The notes: a model not told the origin generated them from the sequence alone. A stretch of 59,182 nt of DNA from Streptomyces sp. NBC_01267 (GCF_036241575.1 NZ_CP108457.1:1-59182), one strand, 5' to 3'. Counted from the stretch's first letter, positions 40,782 to 49,377 are shown. Program-made: numbers and translations.

Positions 40782-41588
40782 GTGTTCACCGACTGGCAAG
40801 AAGCCCTCGAAGCCGAGTCGCTGCCCCTCAACCCGAACCACGAGCAGCAACTCGCCGCCGCGGCCCGGGTCACCGCGCACCACTCCCACGACCGCGACGA
40901 CCTCGCGGAACTCCTGGACGCCATCGGCCTCCCCCACGACGACACCACCCTTACCGCCCTGCTCCCCCTCACGGAATCCGGAGACGCATCCACCATGACG
41001 ACCACCACCGCCCCGGCCCTGTCCGCGCACGCCGCCATGGCGATCTCCATGCACAACAACGGCGACGGCGCGGACACCATCTGCGAGGCCACCGGCCTGA
41101 GCGCGACCGAGCTCCACGACCTCATCGCCGACCAGGTCCTCGGACTGCCCGCCACTCTCGCCGTCCCGGTCTCCACCGAGATCCAGGAGCTGCTCGACTG
41201 GGCGGGATCGCACAGCCTCGCTGGGATCCGCAGCCGCGCCGCCCGCATCACCGCCGACCTGACCGAGCTGTCCGAGCGCCGCGACTCCGAGGCCGCGCAG
41301 CGCGAGGCCGAAGAGAAGGTTGCCAAGCTCAAGGCCGAACTCGAATCGGCACAGGAGCAGCTGCGCACCGCGAAGGCCGGCGCCCGCACCGCGAACACGG
41401 GAACGGCCACCGCGCCCACCCCGATCCGCTCCAGGCTCGGTAGCGGTCGCAGCAAGGACGAGCTCGCCGAGATCCGGGCCTGGGCACGGAAGAACGGCTA
41501 CACGGTTGCCAACGCCGGGATCGTCCGCAAGGAGATCCTGGACGCGTTCGACGCCGCCCACCAGGCGCCGGTCGCCAAGGCCAGCTGA
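40782..41588 (+). CDS. Protein with Lsr2-type C-terminal domain
   Basis: The protein has 268 residues. The N-terminus (about 1-65) is acidic and helical, and the middle is a coiled coil (about 150-205). The C-terminus SKDELAEIRAWARKNGYTVANAGIVRKEILDAF matches the Lsr2 DNA-binding domain. The RGR sequence that inserts into the minor groove in Lsr2 is replaced by AGI, so AT-tract binding may be weak or altered. GTG 40782 lies 2 bp after the WhiB stop. It may silence or shield plasmid genes, or compete with host Lsr2. Confidence 0.75.
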   Translation: MFTDWQEALEAESLPLNPNHEQQLAAAARVTAHHSHDRDDLAELLDAIGLPHDDTTLTALLPLTESGDASTMTTTTAPALSAHAAMAISMHNNGDGADTICEATGLSATELHDLIADQVLGLPATLAVPVSTEIQELLDWAGSHSLAGIRSRAARITADLTELSERRDSEAAQREAEEKVAKLKAELESAQEQLRTAKAGARTANTGTATAPTPIRSRLGSGRSKDELAEIRAWARKNGYTVANAGIVRKEILDAFDAAHQAPVAKAS

Positions 41589-41590
41589 CC

Positions 41591-42079
41591 ATGGGCGACG
41601 CGATAGCCCTGGACGGGTTCCTGGACGAAGAGACCGTGCCCGGCGACCTGCACGGCAGCACGGCGCGGTTCCGTCTCACCGTCTCCCCGACGGACGAGCG
41701 CACCGACGAGATGATCCTGCCGTGCAGCGTCGCCGACGCGGAGCTCGCGCACAGGGTGCTGCACGAGCTCGTCCCCGGCGACCAGCTGCGCGTCACCGGC
41801 TACCTCCGGCTGCCCCGCACGCCGGACGAGCCGATGTGGCTGATCGTCACCACGCTCGCCGTACTGGAGACCGCGCCCCTGCTGTCCGACCCGGCCGCCG
41901 TCGCCACGGCCGTGCTGGAGAGGTACGGGCCCTACATCTGCTACTTCGACGCAGAGGACAGCGGCGAAGTGCCGGTATGGACCGAAGCCGGCGTGTGGGT
42001 GGGCCACGCCGGAGACCCGAGCGCGCTGGGCGAACTGATCGAGGAGTTCGAGCAGCGCCAGGCCACCGGCGGCGAGTGA
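41591..42079 (+). CDS. Hypothetical protein, possible OB-fold
   Basis: The protein has 162 residues. Strand-rich segments (ARFRLTVSPTDERTDEMILPCSV, GDQLRVTGYLRLPR, MWLIVTTLAVLE) resemble an OB-fold of the single-strand-DNA-binding type, followed by an acidic C-terminus (GELIEEFEQRQ). An acidic tip is also seen in SSB proteins, but no clear SSB motif is present. It starts 2 bp after the Lsr2-like gene. Confidence 0.6.
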   Translation: MGDAIALDGFLDEETVPGDLHGSTARFRLTVSPTDERTDEMILPCSVADAELAHRVLHELVPGDQLRVTGYLRLPRTPDEPMWLIVTTLAVLETAPLLSDPAAVATAVLERYGPYICYFDAEDSGEVPVWTEAGVWVGHAGDPSALGELIEEFEQRQATGGE

Positions 42080-42086
42080 CCCGGCC

Positions 42087-42803
42087 GTGCCCATCCGTCC
42101 CGAGAACCTCCACCGCTACCCGCGCGACTGGCCCCAGATCAGCGCGCGGATCCGGTTCGAGCGGGCGGGCGGACGCTGCGAGTGCACGGGCCACTGCGGC
42201 CTGACGCACCCCGGCGGCCGCTGCCCCGCCGTTCACGAGGAGATCCACCCGGACACCGGCTCCGTGGTCGGCCTCACCACCGCTCACCTCAACCACACCC
42301 CCGAAGACGTGCGAGAGACGAATCTGCTCGCCGCCTGCCAGCTGTGCCATCTGCGGATTGACCACGGGCACCACCGGGTCACCCGCTCGCTCACCCTCGC
42401 CGCCCGCGCGGCCGCCGCCGGACAGCTCGGGCTCCTCCCCGAGACCACGCTCGTCCGCACCGAGCCGCCCACCCCGCCGCGCCCCACCCGGGGCCGTGCC
42501 CGCGCGGCGGCGCTCCACCAGCTGCCCTTCCCCGAACCCGACCAGGAGAAGAAGCCCATGGCCCGCATCACCGTGAAGATCGCCCCGCTTCACCCCGACG
42601 GCACCGAATGCACCCACGCGGTCCGCCCCTCCGGCAAGCCCCGCGACGCCGACTCCGGGTGTGCCGGCCGCCGCAACTACGCCGTGGTGTGCAGCGCCTG
42701 CGGTCCGGTCGGTGAGCCGCACGGCCTCCGCGTCCTCGCCGAACCGGTGCAGAGCGTGCACCGCGACAGCCACAAGGCCGCGCTCGCCGCGACCTCCCGC
42801 TGA
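42087..42803 (+). CDS. HNH nuclease-domain protein with fused C-terminal module
   Basis: The protein has 238 residues. The first 110 residues are HNH-like: CECTGHCGL, HEEIHPD, TTAHLNHTPEDVRETNLLAACQLCHLRIDHGHH. After a Pro/Arg linker an independent-looking module of 81 residues begins at ATG 42558, preceded by AGGAGAAG. That module has four cysteines (ECTHAVR, GCAGRRNYAVVCSACG) and may also be made on its own. HNH proteins nick or cut DNA; here a role in plasmid DNA processing is possible. Confidence 0.72.
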   Translation: MPIRPENLHRYPRDWPQISARIRFERAGGRCECTGHCGLTHPGGRCPAVHEEIHPDTGSVVGLTTAHLNHTPEDVRETNLLAACQLCHLRIDHGHHRVTRSLTLAARAAAAGQLGLLPETTLVRTEPPTPPRPTRGRARAAALHQLPFPEPDQEKKPMARITVKIAPLHPDGTECTHAVRPSGKPRDADSGCAGRRNYAVVCSACGPVGEPHGLRVLAEPVQSVHRDSHKAALAATSR

Positions 42804-42816
42804 CCCCACCCGCTCC

Positions 42817-42847
42817 GGCCGCCGGGACCACCACGGTTCCGGCGGCC
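42817..42847 (+). terminator. Intercistronic stem-loop
   Basis: A 9-bp stem GGCCGCCGG/CCGGCGGCC with a 13-nt loop, between the HNH gene and the gene at 42867. Confidence 0.55.
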
Positions 42848-42866
42848 CCGTCGAATGTGAGGGCCG

Positions 42867-43463
42867 ATGCCCACCACCGTCTTCGACCAGTTCACCCGCC
42901 GCACCGCCGAAATCACCGCCCAGCTCACCACCCTGGGCATCCCGCTCACCGCGCCGGCCCCGCCGCCCGCCGAAGCTGACCCCGCTGACCCGTGGGCCAG
43001 CAACTACACCGTCCCGGTCGACCGCTCCAGCCTCGCCTGGTGCACCGCAGTCCAGATGCTCGCCGACCACCACCACACCGGCATCGACCGCCAGGTCCTC
43101 GCCGCAGACGCCCTGCTGCGCGAGCTGGGGATCCGCGGCCTCGCCCAGCTCCACTCGGACCTCCACCACGGCGCCCCCATCGACTACCGCTTCACTCGCT
43201 GCCCATACTGCTCCGGCATCGGCGAGGACCCCACCCGGCCGGATTGCCAGGACGCCGGCTGCGCTCCGTGGCTCGAGTTCGCTGGGCACGATCACGTGTG
43301 CCCGGTCTGCCGCGGCGATGACTATCAGCCCGAGTGGTTCGCCGAAGAGCAGATGACGGAGCTGGAGGAACGGCTCGCCGACGTCCTCGAGGAGCGCGAG
43401 GAACGCGCCTCGATGCGCTTCCGGCTCGGGGCGTTGCTGCGTCGCCGGGGAATGCGCTCGTGA
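42867..43463 (+). CDS. Zinc-finger-like hypothetical protein
   Basis: The protein has 198 residues. The helical N-terminal half is followed by a DnaJ-like cysteine cluster: RCPYCSGIGEDP, CQDAGC and VCPVCRGDD (about 113-150). The C-terminal coiled coil (MTELEERLADVLEEREERA) is charged. ATG 42867 is used; the stop overlaps the next gene by GTGA. Probably zinc-binding; partner unknown. Confidence 0.68.
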   Translation: MPTTVFDQFTRRTAEITAQLTTLGIPLTAPAPPPAEADPADPWASNYTVPVDRSSLAWCTAVQMLADHHHTGIDRQVLAADALLRELGIRGLAQLHSDLHHGAPIDYRFTRCPYCSGIGEDPTRPDCQDAGCAPWLEFAGHDHVCPVCRGDDYQPEWFAEEQMTELEERLADVLEEREERASMRFRLGALLRRRGMRS

Positions 43464-43867
43464 CGGCTCGCATCGTCGACGGCAAGCCCTGGACCGGGCG
43501 CATGCGCACTGCTGCGCTCCGGCAGGGGCTGGTCCGGCCTGCCGAGTTCTCTACGTGGGCCGGTGCCCGCCGGTATCACGAGCGGCACAGCCGCGACCGC
43601 CAGGTGCTGGAGAAGCTGCGCGCCTCGATCTCCACGGACGGCATCCGGGAACCGCTCCTGCTGGGCGTCCGCGCAGCCGACCGGCTCGTCTTCGTCTTCG
43701 AGGGCCACCACCGCGCCGTCATCGCCCTCGAACTGGGGGCGCGCGCCTTCCCCTTCCGGTGGTTCTGGGACCCGGACGTCCAAGCCGTTGAACACGAGCC
43801 GTTCCCGCACCACGCGCTGGGCCGGGACGGACAGGCGTGGCTGAGCCACCAGGAGGCGCGCCCATGA
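43460..43867 (+). CDS. ParB-like nuclease-domain (ParB/sulfiredoxin fold) protein
   Basis: The protein has 135 residues. ISTDGIREPLLLGVRAADRL and FVFEGHHRAVIALELG match the N-terminal ParB/sulfiredoxin-like fold. The partner-binding and HTH parts of true ParB are absent, so it is not the partition protein (that is at 44770). Proteins like this can bind or hydrolyse nucleotides, or nick DNA. It is coupled on both sides by GTGA/ATGA overlaps. Confidence 0.72.
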   Translation: MTARIVDGKPWTGRMRTAALRQGLVRPAEFSTWAGARRYHERHSRDRQVLEKLRASISTDGIREPLLLGVRAADRLVFVFEGHHRAVIALELGARAFPFRWFWDPDVQAVEHEPFPHHALGRDGQAWLSHQEARP

Positions 43868-44232
43868 CGGCCCGCTTCCGCAGATGCGGCCACGGCAGCG
43901 GACCGATGCACCCCGGCGACCAGAAGGCGGTCGCGGAGTTCACCGCCATGCTCGCCGCCCGCCAGCACCCGGCCCCGTGGACCGGCCGCGGTGACACCGC
44001 CGTACGGATCGGTGAACGCGGCTTGGAGCGCGGTCGGCCGCTACCCGACCAGCGGCCGGACGCCGACCCCGTCGCTCTGACCCTCATCCACCCCGACACC
44101 GAAGCCACCCTCACCGGCACGCTTCCCTGCGCCCGGAGCCTCATCCACGGCGCCTGGACCGACTCATACCGGCTCCTCAGCCACGCCCTCGCCGGGCGCA
44201 CCATCGACCCCGATCTCACCCTGGAGGCATGA
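43864..44232 (+). CDS. Hypothetical protein
   Basis: The protein has 122 residues. The N-terminal part RFRRCGHGSGPMHPGDQKAVAEFTAML is followed by a mixed domain with LTLIHPDTEATLTGTLPC. ATG 43864 overlaps the previous stop. It lacks a recognisable motif. The last gene of the operon follows after 5 bp. Confidence 0.65.
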   Translation: MTARFRRCGHGSGPMHPGDQKAVAEFTAMLAARQHPAPWTGRGDTAVRIGERGLERGRPLPDQRPDADPVALTLIHPDTEATLTGTLPCARSLIHGAWTDSYRLLSHALAGRTIDPDLTLEA

Positions 44233-44236
44233 CCCC

Positions 44237-44707
44237 GTGCAGCAGATCCGCCGCACCGCAGCTTTCGCCGCCACCGCCATGGCCGTCGTCCTGACGCTCA
44301 CCGCGTGCGGCGCGACCACCCAGTCCCCGGCACACCACGAGAGCCGCATGAAGAAGGCCGCCGGCATCGGCTCCCTGTCCATCATCTGCAACAAGGACAT
44401 CTGGGAGAGCACCCGCCCGGACGGGCTGAAGAAGGTCACGACCACCCCCGCCGATGGCCCGCGCGGTCAGCGAGGCATGGTCCGGATCACGCTCACCGGT
44501 GCCCAGCTCGTCACATACCTCGATCAGCTGGACCAGGACGCACACCCCGGCTGGATGGGATCAGACATCCCCGACCAGGAAGCCGTCTCCGGACGCGTCT
44601 ACGACGGGCTCGCGCCTGCCATCGACAAGGCCGCCACCGCGCGTTCCGCCGCCGACCCAGCCCCCGAGATCCTCATCGACGACACCCTCGCCACCAAGGC
44701 ACCCTGA
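44237..44707 (+). CDS. Lipoprotein
   Basis: The protein has 156 residues. The signal peptide RRTAAFAATAMAVVLT ends in the lipobox LTAC (Cys near residue 22), so it is lipidated on the outer face of the membrane. The mature part of about 130 residues is mixed alpha/beta. GTG 44237 has CTGGAGG at 10 bp. As the last gene of the transfer operon it could act in surface or entry exclusion, but no family is recognised. Confidence 0.8.
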   Translation: MQQIRRTAAFAATAMAVVLTLTACGATTQSPAHHESRMKKAAGIGSLSIICNKDIWESTRPDGLKKVTTTPADGPRGQRGMVRITLTGAQLVTYLDQLDQDAHPGWMGSDIPDQEAVSGRVYDGLAPAIDKAATARSAADPAPEILIDDTLATKAP

Positions 44708-44712
44708 CCACG

Positions 44713-44757
44713 AAGCGGCCCTCCGCCCCGGACAAGTTCCGGGGCGGAGGGCCGCTT
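44713..44757. terminator. Strong terminator of the transfer operon
   Basis: A perfect 20-bp stem (44713-44732/44738-44757, core GCGGCCCTCCGCCCCGGA) with a CAAGT loop is followed by TTTTTT. It is the only classical intrinsic terminator with a T-run in this strand and serves the convergent parB as well. Confidence 0.92.
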
Positions 44758-44769
44758 TTTTGTTGTGCC

Positions 44770-45771
44770 TCAGAGGCGGCTGGTCAGGATGTCGAGCATC
44801 GCTTCCAGGTCGGCATGAGTCATGTTGGCCGTACACAAGTCCGCCACAACCTGCGGGTTAGTCCACTCCACCGTGACCGTGGGCAGCGCAGTCGCAGAAG
44901 AGGTGGAGTCATTCCGGGGCTCGGGGATACCGCTGCCCGCTTCGCCGTCAGTGGTTACCGCGGTAACCACTGACGGGCCGACGGAGGCGGTGTCCGTCTC
45001 CGGATCGCCTCCACCCTCGGGAGTGGTTACCGCGGTAACCACCGGATCCACAGACTCCGGCTGCTTCAGCTGCCGTCGCTGCTGAGGGGGTTGCTGCTTG
45101 CGCTGCTCAGCCTGCTCCTTCTTGCGCTGCTCTGCAGCATCCTGCTCGGCACGCCAAGTGGAGACTTGGTCCGCGGCTGGCACACGGGCCAGCCGCCGCG
45201 CATCCCGAACGGCCAGATCCCCAGCCCGCAGCATGCCCTGCATCTCGGGAGTGAGCTTGAGCAACGCTCGCCGCTGGGACACCCAGCCATGAGTCCAGCC
45301 GCGGGCCTTCGCGGCTTCACGGGTACTGGGGTACTCCGCGACGACCGCCTCGACTGCCCGGGCTTCTTCAATGATGTCGAAGTCTTGGCGGCCGATGTTC
45401 TCCTCAACGGCCGCGCCCAGCAGCTCACCACGGGACACCGCGACCGTCTCATCGTGAACGATGAGGAGCTCAGCGCGCCCGAACTTGTGCGCGGCGGCCA
45501 GCCGGCGGCAGCCGTTGACAACGACGTACTGCGCGTGGCCCACGCGCTCGGCATCCTCGGGCCACAGTGCGAGATAGCCCTTGGAAGTGACCACCAGGCA
45601 CGGCTGGAGCTGCCGCTTGGCGATGGACTTGAGGTCTTCGAGATCCCCAAGGTCTTCGCGCGGGTTGCGCGGGTTGGCGACCAGGAGAGCAAGGGGTACG
45701 CCTGCAGACGTATCTGCGGCGACCGCGACCGGCTTGTCGTCGATGGTCGCCAGATTTACACGGCGACCCAT
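44770..45771 (-). CDS. parB: ParB partition protein
   Basis: The protein has 333 residues. The N-terminal ParB domain (about 25-125) has ANPRNPREDLGDLEDLKSIA, VVVNGCRRLAAAHKFG and VEENIGRQDFDIIEEARAV. An HTH (ARGWTHGWVSQRRALLKLTPE, about 155-180) follows, then a Gln/Lys linker and a C-terminal dimer-like part. The linker contains VVTAVTT twice, each encoded by the 20-bp palindrome described separately. It overlaps nothing but starts 1 bp after the parA stop, forming a parAB operon that opposes the transfer operon. Confidence 0.92.
   Translation of the reverse strand: MGRRVNLATIDDKPVAVAADTSAGVPLALLVANPRNPREDLGDLEDLKSIAKRQLQPCLVVTSKGYLALWPEDAERVGHAQYVVVNGCRRLAAAHKFGRAELLIVHDETVAVSRGELLGAAVEENIGRQDFDIIEEARAVEAVVAEYPSTREAAKARGWTHGWVSQRRALLKLTPEMQGMLRAGDLAVRDARRLARVPAADQVSTWRAEQDAAEQRKKEQAEQRKQQPPQQRRQLKQPESVDPVVTAVTTPEGGGDPETDTASVGPSVVTAVTTDGEAGSGIPEPRNDSTSSATALPTVTVEWTNPQVVADLCTANMTHADLEAMLDILTSRL
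44945..45042. repeat. Two identical palindromes inside parB (candidate partition site)
   Basis: GTGGTTACCGCGGTAACCAC occurs at 44951-44970, extended to a perfect 32-bp palindrome 44945-44976, and again at 45023-45042. Centres are 72 bp apart. I see no third copy in the window. It is unlike the chromosomal parS. Twice repeating an exact 20-bp palindrome inside a low-complexity linker of parB suggests a DNA function, most simply ParB binding. Confidence 0.65.
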
Positions 45772-45772
45772 C

Positions 45773-46486
45773 TCAGACCTTCCCCTTCGCGGTGGTGCGG
45801 TTCCGGGTTTGTCTGGGCAGCGGACGACCGCCGATCCCCAACTCCATCGCCAGGCGGAAGAAATCCTCCCGGGCTTCCAGAGCGATGCGTCCCTTGGGGT
45901 ACTGGGTGCAGACCAGCCCCTCGGCCGACGCCCGGGTGTGAATCTTGTAGTGCCGAACGACAGTCTGCAGCCGCGGCCAACCGTTGTTGTCGACGTACTC
46001 CTGGGTCTGCTCCAGGTCCACCGTGCCGTCCCGCGGGTCCCAGTCAGTGATCAAGACCCGGTACGGGATGCCCTTCGGCTCCAGCACCTGCTCGATGGTC
46101 CGCTTGGTCGGTGGGTACGCCATCGCCTCTGGGGGCATGGGTACAACCACTTCGTCAGTGGAGTCGAGCGTGGCCGAGAGGATCTTCTCGTCCTCGATGT
46201 TGCCGGGGGAGTCGACGAAGACGTACTCGTACTGCTCCAGCGACTTCAGCCGAGCCAGATCCTCTGGCTTGTCGTGGCACTGGTGAAAATCAAAGGGGAG
46301 CTGCTCTTCATCCACCCGGTCCGACCACCAGACCGCAGAGGCTTGAGGGTCAGTGGAAACGACCAAGACTTGGCTCTGTTCCGAGCGGATACCGAGCGCC
46401 TGACCAGCGATTGCAGCGAGGTTGACCGTATTGGTGGTCTTCCCCACGCCGCCCTTCTGGTTCACGAACGCGATTACGCGTGCCAT
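45773..46486 (-). CDS. parA: ParA partition ATPase
   Basis: The protein has 237 residues. The deviant Walker A KGGVGKTT is at residues 11-18, VVSTDPQAS follows and Walker B is YVFVDSPG. It is of the short type, without an N-terminal HTH, so autoregulation must come from another protein. ATG 46486 has GAGGAG at 7 bp; the frame upstream is not supported. It moves plasmid copies apart together with ParB. Leftward, convergent with the transfer operon. Confidence 0.93.
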   Translation of the reverse strand: MARVIAFVNQKGGVGKTTNTVNLAAIAGQALGIRSEQSQVLVVSTDPQASAVWWSDRVDEEQLPFDFHQCHDKPEDLARLKSLEQYEYVFVDSPGNIEDEKILSATLDSTDEVVVPMPPEAMAYPPTKRTIEQVLEPKGIPYRVLITDWDPRDGTVDLEQTQEYVDNNGWPRLQTVVRHYKIHTRASAEGLVCTQYPKGRIALEAREDFFRLAMELGIGGRPLPRQTRNRTTAKGKV

Positions 46487-46754
46487 GTTGAACTCCTCGG
46501 GCCCGTCCATTTCCCGGACTCTCCGGTACTCCGGGCCACGGGCAACTATCCCAGACCAGACAGCAGACCAAGTCCTGCAACAGACGCGGCGCGTCGTTCT
46601 CCTCGCCGCGCCACACCCGGCGCGAGAGGACGATCAGTGGGCGCACCGTCCCGAGTCGCCTGGCGGCCCAGAGAGAGAAAGCTGGCCGCTGAGCTGTGCG
46701 CCCAGTTCGCGGGCGTACTGCGGGCACGGTGAACCGCATCGGTGCGGTGGTCGA

Positions 46755-47174
46755 TCAGTCGGTGTGTTCGGTGGACATCAGTAGTGGGGGCACCATGTAG
46801 CCGGTCTCAGCGGGGTTTCCGGGGAGGGGGACCCAGCTGAGACCGGTCATCCGGGGGCAGTCGCAGGTGAGCTCGGCATCCACTCCCAGGCAGGGTTCAC
46901 CGGGTGCTACGTCCATGCGGTAACAGGCGGTCCATCCTGACGGATACGGCACGTCGTATACGTACTGCACTGCCACGCCGACCAGGCCAGTCTCTTCAGC
47001 CACCTCGCGGGCCACCGCGTCCTCCGGTGACTCGCCGGGCTCGATGCCGCCTCCCGGCAGAGTCCAGTACTCCTGGCCGTCGTGGCGACCCGAGGGGCCC
47101 TTGCCTCGCTCACGCACCATCAGGACGTGTCGGTCCCGAATGATCACCGCTGCCACCCGCCGCCTGCTTGTCAC
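46755..47174 (-). CDS. NUDIX hydrolase
   Basis: The protein has 139 residues. The NUDIX box is complete: GGGIEPGESPEDAVAREVAEETGL (about 40-63), preceded by VLMVRERGKG and EYWTLPGG. GTG 47174 (VTSRRRVAAVIIRDRH) is the best start although its ribosome site is weak; upstream translation is not protein-like. It is unrelated in detail to the operon NUDIX at 38186. Substrate unknown. The adjacent 46487-46754 gap holds no gene. Confidence 0.85.
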   Translation of the reverse strand: MTSRRRVAAVIIRDRHVLMVRERGKGPSGRHDGQEYWTLPGGGIEPGESPEDAVAREVAEETGLVGVAVQYVYDVPYPSGWTACYRMDVAPGEPCLGVDAELTCDCPRMTGLSWVPLPGNPAETGYMVPPLLMSTEHTD

Positions 47175-47418
47175 AGGGCCATCATGACGGTGCTGCACCG
47201 CTCTCGAAGCTGCTTCGCACCTCGCAGAGATTGAGCGAAGCGGGGGAGCCGGGGAGAACGTGATGGCTGCCAGAGAGCGATGACATTCGCTTGCCGGACC
47301 GGAGCCGCTTCCCGCCTGACGGGCACCTGAGAAGAAAGTTCGGCCGCTGCCCCCGCCTGGCGGGAGGTACGGCTGTCCGGCCTTTTCTTGCAAGTCAGGG
47401 CCGTGTGGCGTGGTCTCC

Positions 47419-49377
47419 ATGATGGATATCGCGATCATTCGAGCCGGTCAGATGTACCGCTACTACCTGCGCCAGGTCGTCGTCGGCGACGGCCGCCGCC
47501 CGGCCCGCACGCCGCTGCGCGAGGCTCAGGAGAAGGCCGGTGTCCCGGCCGGGCGATGGATGGGCCGCGGCCTGGCCGCGCTCGGGCTGAGCGCGGGTGA
47601 GGAAGTCACCGAGGCGCAGCTGCGAAACCTGTTCGGCGAGCGGGGCCGGCACCCGTACGCGGACCGGATCGAGGCCGAAGAGCTCGCCGCGGGGCAGTCC
47701 CCGAAGCAGGCGTTCAAGGCCGGCGCTCTGGGGCGCCGGGTGACGGTTACCGGGTTCGATCTCGTGTTCCGGCCGCAGCCGACGATCTACCTGCTGTGGG
47801 CGCTGGGTGATGAGGAGACCCGGCAGGTGATCGAGGCCGCGCACGAGCGGGCGATCGAGCGGGTCCTGGAGTGGATTGAGGACGAGTCGGCGGTGATCCG
47901 GTACGGAAAGGACGGCATCTACAAGGTCCGGCCGCCCGGCGGTCTGGTCGCAGCCCGCTTCCGCCACTACGAGGCACGCTCCGGAATGCCGCTGCTTCAT
48001 GACCATGTGCTGCTGTCGGTGAAGGGGCAGCGCCTGGACGGGAAGTGGGGGTCGATCCACTCGGAGGTCGTTTTCGAGAACACGGTCGCCGCGTCAGCGC
48101 TCTACAACGAGATCGTGGCTGCTGAGGTCTGTGAGGAGTTGGGCCTGGCGACCGAGCCGCGCGTGGTGAGCACCGGGCGGCGTCCGGTCATGGACATCGC
48201 GGGCGTGCCCCACGAGCTGATCCGCTGGACCGCCAGCCGCGGGGAGCAGATCGCCGCCTGCCTGGCGGACCTGGAGCACGAGTACGTCACTGCCGTCGAC
48301 GACGAGGGCGAGCTGAAATACCTGCCCGCGGTCTCCGAGCGGGCCCGGGTGGAACTGATGCGGATCGCCGCTCACAAGACCCGGCCGCCCAAGCAGAAGA
48401 AAGCCCGCTCTCTCGCGCAGCTGCGCGCTGATTGGAAGCAGAGCGCGATTGACACCTCGAAGGTGGCCGCCGGCGTCATCAACTCGCTCCTCGAGCGCGC
48501 CCGCGCCGCAGCCGCCGCGATCCGCGCCCGGGTCGCCGCCGTGGTCGACGTCGCCCTGGCGGCCGTCGACGTCGCCGCGGTGGTGTTCGTGATGAACGGC
48601 GGCGGCCGGTTTCACCGCCGGCACTTGCTCGCCGAATCCCGCCGCCACCTCGCTCTGGTCCTGCGCGGCCGCCGCCGCGACCCCGGCCTAGACGAGGACA
48701 TCGTGCGCGCCGCCATCTCCACGTACTGCGTGGACATCAGCGAGCCGAAGTCCACCCGCGGCCTGCTGGCGGACTACCGGCTCTACACCGCCCGGTGGGC
48801 GCTGTCCGATCTCGTAACCGCCCGGCGCCCGCCTGCCGCTGTCCCCGACCCGGACCGACTGCCGCCGCCGGGCACACCGGCCTCGTTGTCCTTGGCCATT
48901 CCCCGGCCACCGGGCAGCCAGGCGGTGGGGGAGCGGGCGATACCCCGTGTCCCGCTGAGCTACGACCGTGCCGTTCTCGCCGGTGCGGCCGTACGGGAGA
49001 AGCTGCGCGCCTCCGTCGTGCGGGGCCCGGCGTACGACGTCGTCGCGCACCAACAGGCGGAGATGCCCGAGCAGCTGCTCGCGCCCGAGGACGACGACCA
49101 AGAGCCGGATGCCGGGCCCCGGGAGGCGATCGACCTGACGGCGCTGCGGGCCTTGAGGGAGTCCCGCACGGACGTGGAAGCCCTCGATCTCACTGCCGAG
49201 CGGCTGCGTCACCTCCAGGACACGTTCAACAAGGCGGCCGACGACTCCCGCACCCGCGCGGCCTGCTACACCGAACAGGACGACGTCGACGCGGTACGCC
49301 CGGTACGCGAGGACGACCAGCAGGCGCACCGCCGGCCGGAGCCCGGACCGCGGGGCCGGGCTCCGGCGGGCCACTGA
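47419..49377 (+). CDS. TrwC/MobF-type relaxase-domain protein without helicase
   Basis: The protein has 652 residues. The relaxase domain (about 1-285) shows MYRYYLRQ (candidate catalytic Tyr), GRWMGRGLAALGL, GFDLVFRPQPTIYLLWALG, the His motif RHYEARSGMPLLHDHVLLS, and GKWGSIHSE with VAASALYN. These match TrwC/TraA relaxases. The helicase half of classical MobF proteins (about 900 residues or more) is absent; instead there is an Ala-rich hydrophobic helical region (about 350-400) and a Pro-rich tail. The usual second Tyr pair and the SPPKSVS signature are altered. It may nick at a nearby oriT, or have another DNA role. Confidence 0.75.
   Translation: MMDIAIIRAGQMYRYYLRQVVVGDGRRPARTPLREAQEKAGVPAGRWMGRGLAALGLSAGEEVTEAQLRNLFGERGRHPYADRIEAEELAAGQSPKQAFKAGALGRRVTVTGFDLVFRPQPTIYLLWALGDEETRQVIEAAHERAIERVLEWIEDESAVIRYGKDGIYKVRPPGGLVAARFRHYEARSGMPLLHDHVLLSVKGQRLDGKWGSIHSEVVFENTVAASALYNEIVAAEVCEELGLATEPRVVSTGRRPVMDIAGVPHELIRWTASRGEQIAACLADLEHEYVTAVDDEGELKYLPAVSERARVELMRIAAHKTRPPKQKKARSLAQLRADWKQSAIDTSKVAAGVINSLLERARAAAAAIRARVAAVVDVALAAVDVAAVVFVMNGGGRFHRRHLLAESRRHLALVLRGRRRDPGLDEDIVRAAISTYCVDISEPKSTRGLLADYRLYTARWALSDLVTARRPPAAVPDPDRLPPPGTPASLSLAIPRPPGSQAVGERAIPRVPLSYDRAVLAGAAVREKLRASVVRGPAYDVVAHQQAEMPEQLLAPEDDDQEPDAGPREAIDLTALRALRESRTDVEALDLTAERLRHLQDTFNKAADDSRTRAACYTEQDDVDAVRPVREDDQQAHRRPEPGPRGRAPAGH

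Noticed and set aside
43460..43867. A second partition protein
   Set aside because: It has only the N-terminal ParB/sulfiredoxin-like fold, without HTH and dimer domains; the true ParB is next to ParA at 44770.
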